NCBI RefSeq assembly: GCF_012396365.1
Contig: NZ_JAAXPG010000046.1
Span: 1-39,661, forward strand
Direction of reading: 5' to 3'
Source of the DNA: Nocardiopsis alborubida
GTDB taxonomy: Bacteria; Actinomycetota; Actinomycetes; Streptosporangiales; Streptosporangiaceae
DNA: 39,661 nucleotides
Made by a program: the position numbers and the translations under genes. This document shows positions 1 through 7,687 of this stretch, piece after piece (position 1 is the first letter of the stretch; each line of letters starts with the position of its first letter). The notes beneath the pieces were generated by a model, which saw nothing but the letters and a program-made list of their open reading frames with translations, was not told where the DNA came from and searched no databases.

Positions 1-20
1 CGTGGGTAGTGTGGGGCATC

Positions 21-77
21 GAGGGCCTTCCGGTCCGGTGGTAGATGTCGCAATCCACACCGTTACCGGAGGCCCTC
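21..77. repeat. Inverted repeat, 12 bp arms with one bulge
   Basis: GAGGGCCTTCCGG at 21-33 pairs with CCGGAGGCCCTC at 66-77 with a single bulged T, enclosing a 32-base loop. No flanking gene explains it. It could be a terminator, an RNA structure or the end of a decayed mobile element; nothing else in the sequence favours one of these. Confidence 0.5.
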
Positions 78-261
78 TTTGTGTGTGTCAGGTGGGGTGG
101 GTGTTACCAACCTCAGTGGTCAATACACCTAGGACGTGCTCCTTACCCTTGCGGGCTCGCGCTGCGGGGACCCGTCCTCCAGCGCCAGGCCCCACCCGGG
201 ACCAGGTCCGACCGGAGATGCTGCCAGTGTGATGTTTGAGGCCCTGCCCGGCGGTGATCCC

Positions 262-304
262 GTACTCGTGGCCGGTGTCGGCGGTCGAGCCCGGCTACGA
301 GTAC
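262..304. repeat. Strong hairpin, 13 bp arms
   Basis: GTACTCGTGGCCG at 262-274 pairs with CGGCTACGAGTAC at 292-304 through 13 pairs including one G-T, with a 17-base loop. It lies about 270 bases upstream of the next gene. It may terminate an upstream transcript or be a protein-binding palindrome; its role is not known. Confidence 0.55.
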
Positions 305-575
305 GAGAGCACGCCGGGTGGGACGAAAGTCGTACCCGTGGCGTCGGCGCGGTGGCCCGAAAGCACCGCGCCCGCCCGGACGGGGCGCCCTCCTGGCTAA
401 CCCGGGTGACTCCGCCGCCTGGTCCTCACGGGTCATGCGCGCCGGTCTCCCCTGCGCGTAGCCTGGTACTCCTCACGCTCGCGTGGGAACGGACCCGTCG
501 CACCCGTACCCACGGCACTCCGGCGCGGGGTGCCCCGTCCTGTCGCGACACCGTTGTCCCAGGGGGTGAGCTCAC

Positions 576-1028
576 GTGAACAACAGCCTCTACCTGCACG
601 ACCACCTCCACGACCACGTCGCGCTGGACGAGATCGAACTGTACGCCGAGGTGCTCATCGCGGTGGCCGACGCCGACCGCCCGCTCAGTCCCGCGGAGAT
701 CGACCGGGTGCTCGGGCTGTCCGAGGCGCCCGCGGCCCCCGCCGGACCGGTCCGCTCCGCGCGCCCCCTCCCCGGCGACGGCCCCGGTCCCCCCGCCGGG
801 ACGCCGCACGTCCCCGACCCCGACCCCGAGCGGCCTCCCCGCGCGGCGGGGCCCGTGCCCGGTGCCCCCGGGCCGCGGGACGAGGCCCCCGGGACGCGGC
901 GCGCGTGGTCCACCGACCCGCTCCCGGCCGAGTACCGGCTGCCACCCTCAGTGCTGCCCGCGCCCCGCGACGTGCCCGAGCCCCACCTCCTGTGGTCCCC
1001 GCTGCCCCTCGCCCCCTGGCACGTCTGA
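576..1028 (+). CDS. Hypothetical protein with short conserved N-terminal segment
   Basis: 150 residues, GTG start preceded by AGGGGGTGAG at 561-570. The first 50 residues look like a small helical domain (HDHVALDEIELYAEVLIAVA, then a segment ending in EIDRVLGL). The rest, about residues 51-150, is proline- and arginine-rich, without predicted secondary structure, and ends in a short hydrophobic stretch. I recall similar His/Asp-rich openings in uncharacterised Streptomyces and Nocardiopsis proteins but know no function. There is no signal peptide or membrane helix. A hairpin at 1110-1152 probably ends the transcript, so it looks monocistronic. Confidence 0.7.
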   Translation: MNNSLYLHDHLHDHVALDEIELYAEVLIAVADADRPLSPAEIDRVLGLSEAPAAPAGPVRSARPLPGDGPGPPAGTPHVPDPDPERPPRAAGPVPGAPGPRDEAPGTRRAWSTDPLPAEYRLPPSVLPAPRDVPEPHLLWSPLPLAPWHV

Positions 1029-1109
1029 GGCCGACCTCCCCTCCCGGCCCACGGGCCGAAGCCCCCTCCGGCACGCCCGGGAGGGCGGAGTCGCGCCGCG
1101 CCGCGCGGC

Positions 1110-1152
1110 GCGGCCGTGCCGCCCGGAAGCGGCCCGATCCGGCCACGGCCGC
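1110..1152 (+). terminator. Terminator-like hairpin after the hypothetical gene
   Basis: GCGGCCGTG at 1110-1118 pairs with CACGGCCGC at 1144-1152; two more pairs form across a one-base bulge. It starts about 80 bases after the stop at 1028 and has no T-run, as is common in high-GC actinobacteria. Confidence 0.5.
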
Positions 1153-1234
1153 CCGACTTCGTACCCTCCGGTCTGGGTAGTGCTTCTGTGGACCCCGGCC
1201 CCCGGAAACCCCCAGCAGCACACAGGAGCCCCTG

Positions 1235-1993
1235 ATGCCACCAGGACCGGACACGCCGGACCGCGACGACCGACGCGGTATCGGCCCCCGCCCCCGCACC
1301 GACGGCCGCGAGCCCGACAGCGCCCGTCGGGTCACCCTCGCCATCGCCCTCGTCGTGACCTTCGCCTTCCTGCTGGTCACCGCGGCCGGACTCGGCTGGT
1401 TCCTCTCCGACGGCGGACCGCTGTCCGGTTCGGGGTCCGCCGAGGAGCGCGGCGACGCGGCCGACGGCGGCGGCGCGGAGGAGAGCGGCAGCGGTGAGAA
1501 CGACGCGGGGGAGACGGAGGGCCTGCCGGACGACGGCACGGACGCCGGCGCGGATCCTCCGGCCGGGCTGGCCTACGAACTCCCCGGTGAGGAGTGGCGC
1601 AGGCTCGGCGACGAGGAGGTCCCCTCGGAGTACTCCTCCTACGCGGTCCTCGGCCCGGCCGAGGACCCGGACGCGGTCATCGTCACCGGCACCGAGGAAC
1701 TCGGTTCGGTGGAGCCGATCGCGGTGGCCGGGGTACGCCTGGCCGTGGACATGGCGGCCGACCTGGCCGCCGAGGGCGGCGTGTGGGCCGAGCCCTCCGG
1801 CGAGACCGACGTGGACGGGCTCCCCGCCTTCGGGGCGACCATGGGCAGCGACTCGGGGGACACCTACGGCCGCTTCGTGATCGTGGAGCTGGACGACGGT
1901 CGGGGCGCGTTCATGCTCGGGGTCAACACCGCTGGCGGGGACGGCGCCACCGAGGACATCGACGCGGCCTTCGCCTCGGTGGGCACCCGCTGA
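1235..1993 (+). CDS. Single-pass membrane protein, unknown function
   Basis: 252 residues, ATG start with AGGAG at 1224-1228. A charged N-terminus of about 32 residues is followed by one membrane helix (about 33-57, VTLAIALVVTFAFLLVTAAG). An acidic Gly/Glu/Asp/Ser linker (about 60-105) leads to a C-terminal domain of about 145 residues without cysteines. The topology, with a short cytoplasmic tail and an external domain on a flexible tether, is common among actinobacterial cell-envelope proteins. I recognise no family. Its stop lies 9 bases from the stop of the convergent sensor kinase, with no obvious hairpin between them. Confidence 0.8.
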   Translation: MPPGPDTPDRDDRRGIGPRPRTDGREPDSARRVTLAIALVVTFAFLLVTAAGLGWFLSDGGPLSGSGSAEERGDAADGGGAEESGSGENDAGETEGLPDDGTDAGADPPAGLAYELPGEEWRRLGDEEVPSEYSSYAVLGPAEDPDAVIVTGTEELGSVEPIAVAGVRLAVDMAADLAAEGGVWAEPSGETDVDGLPAFGATMGSDSGDTYGRFVIVELDDGRGAFMLGVNTAGGDGATEDIDAAFASVGTR

Positions 1994-2002
1994 ACCGGGG
2001 CG

Positions 2003-3217
2003 TCAGAGCGGCAGGACCGCGCGGAGCAGGAAGCCCCCCTCCGGGGTGCGGGCCGCGGAGAGGGTGCCGCCGCCCATGGCGACCCGCTCGGACAGGCCGG
2101 CGAGCCCGTTGCCCGACTCCCTCCCGTCCTGGCCGCCGCCCCGGGCCCGGTCGTTGAACACCTCCACCACGAGCGTCCGGGGCCCCACGGTGCTGTCGCG
2201 GGTGAGGGTGAAGCCGATCTGGCACTCGTTGGCGTCGCTGTGCCGCAGGACGTTCGTGCCGCCCTCGCGCACCACCCAGGCGGCGAGCGCCGCGGTCCGC
2301 GGGGGCAGGTCCAGCCCCTCCAGGCCGGTGGTGACCGTCCTGGTGCCCCCCGCGTCGAGCACCGCGCGGACGGCCTCCGTCTCCCCCACCAGGTCGACCT
2401 CCCGGTAGCCGCTGACCGCCGACCTCACCTGCTGGAGCGCCTGCCTGGCGAGCACCTGCACCTCCGCCATCTCCGCGGCGGCCCGGTCGGGCGCCCGCTC
2501 CACGAGCCGTCCGGCCAGCTGGGCCTTGACCGCGAGTGCGGAGAGGCTGTGCCCGAGCAGGTCGTGCATGTCGCGGGCGAAGCGGAGCCGCTCCTCGCTC
2601 ACCGCGAGCTGGGCGCGGGCCCGCTGTCCGGCGACGGCCTCGCGGCTGATGTCCCACAGCCACATCATGGAGAGCGACCCCCCGGCGAACATCAGCCCGC
2701 AGAAGACCATCACCAGCCATACCAGCAGGTAGAGGAGCGGCTGGAACTGCGTCTCGAACCCGTAGAACGGAACCACGAGCCAGGGCAGCACCAGCAGGGC
2801 GGCGGTGACGTAGACGCTGCGCCTGCGCGGAGCGAGGAAGACCCCGGTCCCCCACCACGCGGCCAGGAAGAACACGGTGTTGATCGGTTCCTGAAGGCAC
2901 AGGGCGACGACGACGATCAGTCCGAGCGAGGTCCAGTAGGCGCGCGGGTCCGGCTTCCGCCTGCCGTCCAGCCTGGCCCGGAGCATCACGATCAGCAGCA
3001 CGGCGATCGGCACGGAGGCCGCCACCCCGATCAGGGAGCGCCACAGGGGCCACTCCGAGGCCGCGGCCGTGACGACGTCGACCAGGGGCATCCCCACGAC
3101 GAGCAGCGAGGTGAAGCCCACCGAGACGATGACGATGCGCCGGGCGAAGCGGACCCTGCGGTCGCCGTCCCGGTCGGAGGCGGTGTACTCGGCGGGGGGC
3201 GCGCCGTGGTCGCTCAA
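2003..3217 (-). CDS. Sensor histidine kinase, NarL/DesK type (intact)
   Basis: 404 residues. Up to six membrane helices occupy about 25-190. A HisKA_3 dimerisation box follows (FARDMHDLLGHSL) with the phospho-acceptor at His218, then a HATPase_c domain with the N-box VVREGGTNVLRHSDA and a GNGLAGLSERV glycine box. The TTG start at 3217-3215 overlaps the TGA of the upstream kinase gene (TTGA) and is preceded by GAGGAG inside that gene, so the two are translationally coupled. Such kinases normally phosphorylate a LuxR-type response regulator encoded next door; none lies here, since the gene beyond the stop is convergent and unrelated. The ABC exporter upstream suggests a role in sensing drug or envelope stress. 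That is inference. Confidence 0.88.
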   Translation of the reverse strand: MSDHGAPPAEYTASDRDGDRRVRFARRIVIVSVGFTSLLVVGMPLVDVVTAAASEWPLWRSLIGVAASVPIAVLLIVMLRARLDGRRKPDPRAYWTSLGLIVVVALCLQEPINTVFFLAAWWGTGVFLAPRRRSVYVTAALLVLPWLVVPFYGFETQFQPLLYLLVWLVMVFCGLMFAGGSLSMMWLWDISREAVAGQRARAQLAVSEERLRFARDMHDLLGHSLSALAVKAQLAGRLVERAPDRAAAEMAEVQVLARQALQQVRSAVSGYREVDLVGETEAVRAVLDAGGTRTVTTGLEGLDLPPRTAALAAWVVREGGTNVLRHSDANECQIGFTLTRDSTVGPRTLVVEVFNDRARGGGQDGRESGNGLAGLSERVAMGGGTLSAARTPEGGFLLRAVLPL

Positions 3218-4527
3218 CGTGACTCCTCGGTGTGGTGGGCCCCGTCGGGCAGCGGGATGACGGCTCTGAGCAGGAAACCGCCGTCATCCGTACGGGTCGC
3301 CGACAGTGTGCCACCTTCGCGTGACACGCGTTGGGAGAGCCCGGCCAGCCCGCTGGCCGAGGCCGCGCCGGTCTCCGGGCCGCCGCGCGCGCGGTCGTTG
3401 GACACCTCCACCACGAGGGCCCTCCCCCGCTGCCCGGCGTCCTCCACGGAGAAGGAGATCCGGCAGCGGCGGGCGTCGCTGTGCCGCAGGACGTTGGTGG
3501 CCCCCTCCCGCACCACCCAGGCGGCGAGTCCGGCCGCGGCCGGGAACCGCTTCGGGACCGCGGTTCCGGTGACGACGGCCTCGGTGCCGTTGGCGCGCAG
3601 GACCGCGCCGACCGACTCCATCTCCTCGGCCAGGTCTATGCCCCGGTAGCCGCTGACCGACGACCTCACCTGCTGGAGCACCCGGCGGGCCAGTTCGTGC
3701 ACCTCGTTGATCTCCGCCGCGGAGCGCACCGGATCGCTCTCCAGCAACAGCTCGGCGCGCCTGGCCCTGACCGCGAGCGTGGTCAGGCCCTGTCCGATCA
3801 CGCCCTGCATGTCCTGGGTGAAGCGGAGCCGCTCCCGGCTCACCGCCAGCCGGGCGCGGGCCCGCTGCCCCTCCAGCGCCTCGTGGGTTATGTCCCACAA
3901 CCGGATCAGGGCCAGGTAGCCGGAGGAGACCACCAGCGTCCAGGCGACGGCGGTCAGCCACAGGACCGCCGTCATCTTGAGGGGCGGGTCCAGCGGTGTG
4001 AACAGGAAGTGCGTCCACGGCAGCACCAGCAGGACGAGGGTGACACGGACGGAGCGCCGCCGGGACGCCACGAGGACCGCCATGCCCCACCAGCTCGCGC
4101 AGACGAAGAAAGCGGTGAAGGGGGTCTGCACGAAGGCGCACACCAGGGCGAGCAGGACGAGCGAGCCCCAGTAGAGCCGGGGGTCCGCGACCCTTCGTCC
4201 GTCCACCCGGGCCCGGGCCATCCAGAAACCCGCCGCCCCGCAGGGCAGGGCGAGCACGAAGGCCGCGGCGGAGCGCCAGGGTTCGACCCGGTCGATCGCG
4301 TCTCCGCGCTGGACGACCGCGAGGACGACGAGTTCGCTGAACGCCTGGGTGGGCACGAACAGCGCGAGCGCCGCCATCGACCACAGGACGAACCGCCGGG
4401 AGATCCGGAGCCTGCGGACGAAGCGGGTGTCGTCGCCCTTCCCCGCGTCCGGGGCGGAACGCGGGCCCGCGGTGTCCGCCCGCCCCGGGTCCCCGGGTAC
4501 CGCCGTGGCCGTGCCGTCGTGTTCCAC
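3214..4527 (-). CDS. Degenerate DesK-type sensor kinase lacking the phospho-acceptor His
   Basis: 437 residues from a GTG at 4527 preceded by GGAGGGGAGG. The open frame runs further upstream, but that would overlap the permease gene and encode no domain. The layout matches its coupled neighbour: about six membrane helices, a dimerisation segment and HATPase_c (VVREGATNVLRHSDA, SGLAGLSQRV). The H-box reads FTQDMQGVIGQGL: the expected His is Gln241, the following Asp is Gly, and the LGH histidine is Gln. The ATP-binding domain looks intact, so it may bind ATP but cannot autophosphorylate at the usual site. It probably pairs with or modulates the intact kinase. Both look like products of a tandem duplication. 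Confidence 0.85.
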   Translation of the reverse strand: MEHDGTATAVPGDPGRADTAGPRSAPDAGKGDDTRFVRRLRISRRFVLWSMAALALFVPTQAFSELVVLAVVQRGDAIDRVEPWRSAAAFVLALPCGAAGFWMARARVDGRRVADPRLYWGSLVLLALVCAFVQTPFTAFFVCASWWGMAVLVASRRRSVRVTLVLLVLPWTHFLFTPLDPPLKMTAVLWLTAVAWTLVVSSGYLALIRLWDITHEALEGQRARARLAVSRERLRFTQDMQGVIGQGLTTLAVRARRAELLLESDPVRSAAEINEVHELARRVLQQVRSSVSGYRGIDLAEEMESVGAVLRANGTEAVVTGTAVPKRFPAAAGLAAWVVREGATNVLRHSDARRCRISFSVEDAGQRGRALVVEVSNDRARGGPETGAASASGLAGLSQRVSREGGTLSATRTDDGGFLLRAVIPLPDGAHHTEESR

Positions 4528-4565
4528 CGGGGCCTCCCCTCCGCTGCCGCCGCCGGACCCACCAC

Positions 4566-4603
4566 ACAACCGTAGAAGCCGCGGACCCCCTCCGAACGGT
4601 TGT
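4566..4603. repeat. Inverted repeat upstream of the kinase pair
   Basis: ACAACCGT at 4566-4573 and ACGGTTGT at 4596-4603 are perfect inverted copies 22 bases apart, 39 bases upstream of the degenerate kinase start. This could be an operator or an mRNA hairpin separating kinase from exporter expression. Confidence 0.45.
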
Positions 4604-4608
4604 CCACA

Positions 4609-4638
4609 GGCCTTTCCGGGCCCGCGCGGGAAAAGGCC
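4609..4638 (-). terminator. Terminator or attenuator hairpin between exporter and kinase genes
   Basis: On the minus strand GGCCTTT and AAAGGCC arms (4632-4638 and 4609-4615) enclose a further GC-rich region. It starts about 48 bases after the permease stop and has no T-run. It may reduce read-through from the exporter genes into the kinase genes. Confidence 0.45.
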
Positions 4639-4685
4639 GGGGCAGGCCCGTCCGTCCCCGGCCTCCCCGGCGCCCCGCGCCCGCC

Positions 4686-5546
4686 CTACGGCTGGCGGGG
4701 GTCCCACCTGAAGTAGCGGCGCACCAGCAGCGCCAACACCGCGATCCAGGCCAGCATGATCCCGATGGAGGGCAGGGCCGCGACCCACAGGGCGAGGTAG
4801 GTGCCCTTCTCCTGCCCGTCCCCGAAGCCCCGGAAGGCGTCGTAGCCGGAGTAGGCGGTCTGCGCCATCTCACCAGCGGGGACGGACGGCACGAAGCCGA
4901 CGATCACGCGAGCGCTCTCCGGCAGGAACTCCAGCGGGATGAGGCCGCCGCCCAGGAACAGCAGGACCATCATGGGCAGCATCGAGATCATCTGGGCGGA
5001 CTCGGCGTTGCGGACGATCGGGGTGATGAGCAGTCCCAACAGGGAGAACATGACGGAGCTGAGGACGACGGCGACGACGAGCATCAGCGGGTCCCGGGGG
5101 AGGCTGCCGAAGACGGCGAGGACCAGGGCGACCACGACCAGCGTGATGGCCAGGGAGAAGGCCACCACGGCCGCGATGACACCGCCGAAGACCGCCAGCT
5201 GGGGCACCCCGCTGACCCGCAACCGCTTGAGGACCAGCGACTCCCTCCGCGCGGTGAACACGTTGGAGGGGTGCCCGACACCGAGGATGAGCCCGATGGA
5301 GCCGATGGTGGCGACCATGGCCATCTGCCCCATACCGAAACCGGGGACGACCTCGTCGTCGGGAAGGTTGGTGGTCATGAAGGCGAAGAACAGCGGCAGG
5401 GCCAGGTACATCCAGGCGGTCTTGTAGCGCACGAACAGGGTGAACTCGGTCCGGGCCAGGCGCAGGGCCTGCCTGGTCCAGCTCACGGCGGGCCGGGGGC
5501 GGGCACCGGTGGTGTCAGCGGCGGGGGCGGCGGTGTTCGCGGTCAT
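4686..5546 (-). CDS. ABC-2 type exporter permease (DrrB-like)
   Basis: 286 residues with six hydrophobic segments, the arrangement of ABC-2 permeases that pair with a separate DrrA-type ATPase. The N-terminal cytoplasmic tail (to about residue 36) is followed by the first helix, and the segment near 200 (MLPMMVLLFLGGGLIPLEFLP) is the re-entrant region typical of this family. The ATG at 5546 has a good ribosome site (AAGGAGAC). It lies 57 bases after the ATPase gene on the same strand, so the two form one exporter. The substrate is unknown; relatives export antibiotics, lipids or lantibiotics. Confidence 0.9.
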   Translation of the reverse strand: MTANTAAPAADTTGARPRPAVSWTRQALRLARTEFTLFVRYKTAWMYLALPLFFAFMTTNLPDDEVVPGFGMGQMAMVATIGSIGLILGVGHPSNVFTARRESLVLKRLRVSGVPQLAVFGGVIAAVVAFSLAITLVVVALVLAVFGSLPRDPLMLVVAVVLSSVMFSLLGLLITPIVRNAESAQMISMLPMMVLLFLGGGLIPLEFLPESARVIVGFVPSVPAGEMAQTAYSGYDAFRGFGDGQEKGTYLALWVAALPSIGIMLAWIAVLALLVRRYFRWDPRQP

Positions 5547-5603
5547 GGCGGTGTCTCCTTGAAGGACTCTGCGGGGCGGGGGAGCGCAGCGCGGCGGCGC
5601 GCG

Positions 5604-6596
5604 TCAGACCAGGTCGGCGGCGCCGTCGGCGACCCGGAGGAACACGTCCTCCAGGGAGGCGCTGCGCACCTGGAGGCTGCGCAGGACGGTGCCGTTCTCC
5701 ACGGCCCAGGACATGAGCGCGGCCACCGCGTGGTGCGCCCGCTCCTCGACGTCCCCCCGCTTGACCGTGTAGGTGGCCCACAGCGCCTGGCCGCGCGTCT
5801 CCACGGAGACCTCCGCCCCCTCCAGAGCCGGCAAGTCGGCGGTGCGCACGTTCGGGGGCAGCACGAAGCTCACCCGGTCGCCCCAGCCCGCGAGGACGTC
5901 CTGGATCGTCCCCTCCACCCGGACCTCGCCGCGGTGCATGATCGCCAGCCGGTCAGCGAGGCGCTCGGCCTCCTCCAGGTAGTGGGTGGTGAGCAGGACC
6001 GCCACACCCTCACGCTTGAGGTCGTTGACGATGCGCCAGGTCTCGATGCGGCCCTCGGCGTCCATACCGGTGGTGGGCTCGTCCAGGTACAGGACCTCGG
6101 GCCTGGTCAGCAGCGCGAGCCCCAGGTCCAGACGGCGCTTCTGCCCCCCGGACAGCTGGCGGACCGCGACCCCGCGCTTGTCGGCCAGGCCGACCAGCTC
6201 CAGCGTCTCGTCCGTGTCCCTGGGCGTGGCCGCGAGGTCGCGGGCCAGGTGCAGGGTCTCGGCGACGCTCAGGTCCTCCAGCAGGCCGCTGCCCTGGAGG
6301 ACGGCGTTGGTGCGCTCCCGGACTCCGGCGGGCTGTCCGTAGGGGTCGAGGCCGAAGACCCGGACACTGCCGGAGCTGGGGCGGCGGAAGCCCTCCATCG
6401 TCTCGATCGTGGTGGTCTTGCCCGCGCCGTTGGTCCCGAGGAGGGCGAAGAGCTCGCCGGGGTGGATCTCGAAGGAGACCCCCTTGACCGCCTCGAAGTC
6501 GCCGTAGTGCTGGTGCAGGTCGCGGACGACCACCGCCGGGCCGGTGGCGTCCTGTCGGCCGGGGCCGGTCGCTGCGGTGCTCGCTGTCGTCGTCAT
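5604..6596 (-). CDS. ABC exporter ATPase (DrrA-like)
   Basis: 330 residues. Walker A is GTNGAGKTT (Lys60), the signature LSGGQKRRLDLG, Walker B VLYLDEPTTGMD, and the switch histidine lies in LLTTHYLEEAERL. The C-terminal 100 residues beyond the nucleotide-binding domain match the extra regulatory tail of DrrA-type subunits. The ATG at 6596 starts the operon, followed by the permease and then the two sensor kinases. ATPase, permease and kinase in this order is a usual actinobacterial detoxification arrangement, except that the response regulator is missing. Confidence 0.92.
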   Translation of the reverse strand: MTTTASTAATGPGRQDATGPAVVVRDLHQHYGDFEAVKGVSFEIHPGELFALLGTNGAGKTTTIETMEGFRRPSSGSVRVFGLDPYGQPAGVRERTNAVLQGSGLLEDLSVAETLHLARDLAATPRDTDETLELVGLADKRGVAVRQLSGGQKRRLDLGLALLTRPEVLYLDEPTTGMDAEGRIETWRIVNDLKREGVAVLLTTHYLEEAERLADRLAIMHRGEVRVEGTIQDVLAGWGDRVSFVLPPNVRTADLPALEGAEVSVETRGQALWATYTVKRGDVEERAHHAVAALMSWAVENGTVLRSLQVRSASLEDVFLRVADGAADLV

Positions 6597-6660
6597 GTCC
6601 CCAGGATCCCGCGCGGCGGTTCACACGGAACAGACGCCGTTATCACCGGCCGCACGGGGG

Positions 6661-6691
6661 AACCTACCTGTGCGCGCACTGACAAATGTCA
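6661..6691 (-). promoter_or_regulatory. Candidate promoter and palindrome for the exporter-kinase group
   Basis: On the minus strand TAGGTT (6666-6661) is a plausible -10 about 65 bases upstream of the ATPase start. A TGACA-AA-TGTCA inverted repeat at 6680-6691 covers the -35 area, with TGACAT 19 bases from the -10. The spacing is loose, so this is tentative. Confidence 0.35.
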
Positions 6692-6712
6692 TCAGCGCGG
6701 CCCGGCGACCGC

Positions 6713-7480
6713 TCATCCGCGGTCGAAGCCCTGGGGCACCGGGTGCCCGGCCAGCCGGTGCACCTGGACGGCGACCTCGTCGGGGGTGCGCGCCGGGCGG
6801 GTGAAGGGCAGGTGCACGTCGTGGTACCCCCGCGCGGCCTCCACCCGCAGCCGCAGCCCGAGGCGGTCCACGCCCAGGGGCCGGGGCCGACCGCCGCGCG
6901 GAGCGCCGGGAGCGGCGGCCAGCAGGTCACCCACCAGGTCGGGGTGGTCCTGGTCGAGGTGGCGCAGCCAGGGCTCCTCCCAGAGGCAGAACGGGTCGGG
7001 GCGCGCGGCCGCCAGTTCGGCCGGTCCGAGCACGTGGGCCCCGTCGTGGTCGGACTGGACCACCAGGGCGGTGCGCAGGACCGCCATCGTCAGGCCGTGG
7101 CCGATCTCCAGCAGCCGGTCGTCGGTGGCGGCTTCGGGCAGCCGGGCCGCGCGTGCGCGGGCGGCGGTGTGCTCCAGCACCTCCACGGCGCCGCTCACCC
7201 ACAGCACCGCCCGCACCCTGTCGCGCATCAGCACGGGCGACAGGTCGGTGAACTCCGCCATCACCACAGGGCCCTCCTCAGCCCGGGGGGACGTGAGCGG
7301 ATGGCCGTCGGGCAGCAGGAAGCTCACGGCGCCGTCGGTGTGCACGTGGCGGGGGACGTCCTCCAGTCGCACGTCCCCCGTCTCTCCGAACCGGTCCGAG
7401 GCCGCCGCCACGGTCACCGGGCCGCAGCGGGCCAGGATGGAACGGGCGCGGTCGGCGGGAGGGGGAACGGGGGCGTTCAC
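6713..7480 (-). CDS. DUF2470-domain protein, iron-regulated
   Basis: 255 residues, ATG start, no signal peptide. The C-terminal 90 residues (HLDQDHPDLVGDLLAA, then PLGVDRLGLRLRV and DVHLPF) match the DUF2470 fold, also found in HugZ/HutZ-type haem-utilisation proteins. The N-terminal part resembles the split-barrel half but is divergent. A 19-bp iron box lies 28 bases upstream, so a DtxR/IdeR/DmdR-type repressor very likely turns the gene on under iron limitation. That context supports a role in iron or haem handling. The exact reaction is unknown, and no siderophore gene lies beside it. Confidence 0.8.
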   Translation of the reverse strand: MNAPVPPPADRARSILARCGPVTVAAASDRFGETGDVRLEDVPRHVHTDGAVSFLLPDGHPLTSPRAEEGPVVMAEFTDLSPVLMRDRVRAVLWVSGAVEVLEHTAARARAARLPEAATDDRLLEIGHGLTMAVLRTALVVQSDHDGAHVLGPAELAAARPDPFCLWEEPWLRHLDQDHPDLVGDLLAAAPGAPRGGRPRPLGVDRLGLRLRVEAARGYHDVHLPFTRPARTPDEVAVQVHRLAGHPVPQGFDRG

Positions 7481-7507
7481 GGGCGGCCACCTCAGATAGA
7501 AGACAGT

Positions 7508-7526
7508 CAGGTAAGGCTAACCTAAT
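7508..7526. promoter_or_regulatory. Iron box (DtxR/IdeR/DmdR-type operator)
   Basis: TCAGGTAAGGCTAACCTAA matches the actinobacterial iron-box consensus TTAGGTTAGSCTAACCTAA at 17 of 19 positions. It sits 28 bases upstream of the DUF2470 start, where a bound repressor would cover the promoter. Confidence 0.88.
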
Positions 7527-7638
7527 CACCTCTTCTCCGGAAGCCCCTCCCCGGCACAACGCCCACGGAGGCGGCACGGCCACGCGGAAGGAGGGGTGAG
7601 GAACGGCCATGGGCGACCACGAGGCCACCGCGGTGGAA

Positions 7639-7662
7639 CCGTCGGCCGGGCCGTACCGACGG
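7639..7662 (-). terminator. Hairpin after the TetR gene
   Basis: CCGTCGG (7639-7645) and CCGACGG (7656-7662) pair across a 10-base loop, about 26 bases after the TetR stop. A perfect 12-bp palindrome, CCACCGCGGTGG at 7625-7636, follows. Together they probably separate the TetR and DUF2470 transcripts. Confidence 0.4.
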
Positions 7663-7687
7663 CGCGGACCATCCCTGCGGGGGGCGC

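Larger units (their letters stand above)
1..575. other. Left-edge intergenic region without a convincing gene
   Basis: Open frames here overlap one another on both strands and show no domain or good ribosome site, so I call none. The stretch holds two inverted repeats (21-77 and 262-304, listed separately) and the start signal of the next gene. The end of an upstream gene outside the window could lie here but I cannot recognise it. Confidence 0.5.

Noticed and set aside
4528..4788. N-terminal extension of the degenerate kinase gene
   Set aside because: It would overlap the permease gene and encode low-complexity glycine/arginine residues; a good ribosome site precedes the GTG at 4527.
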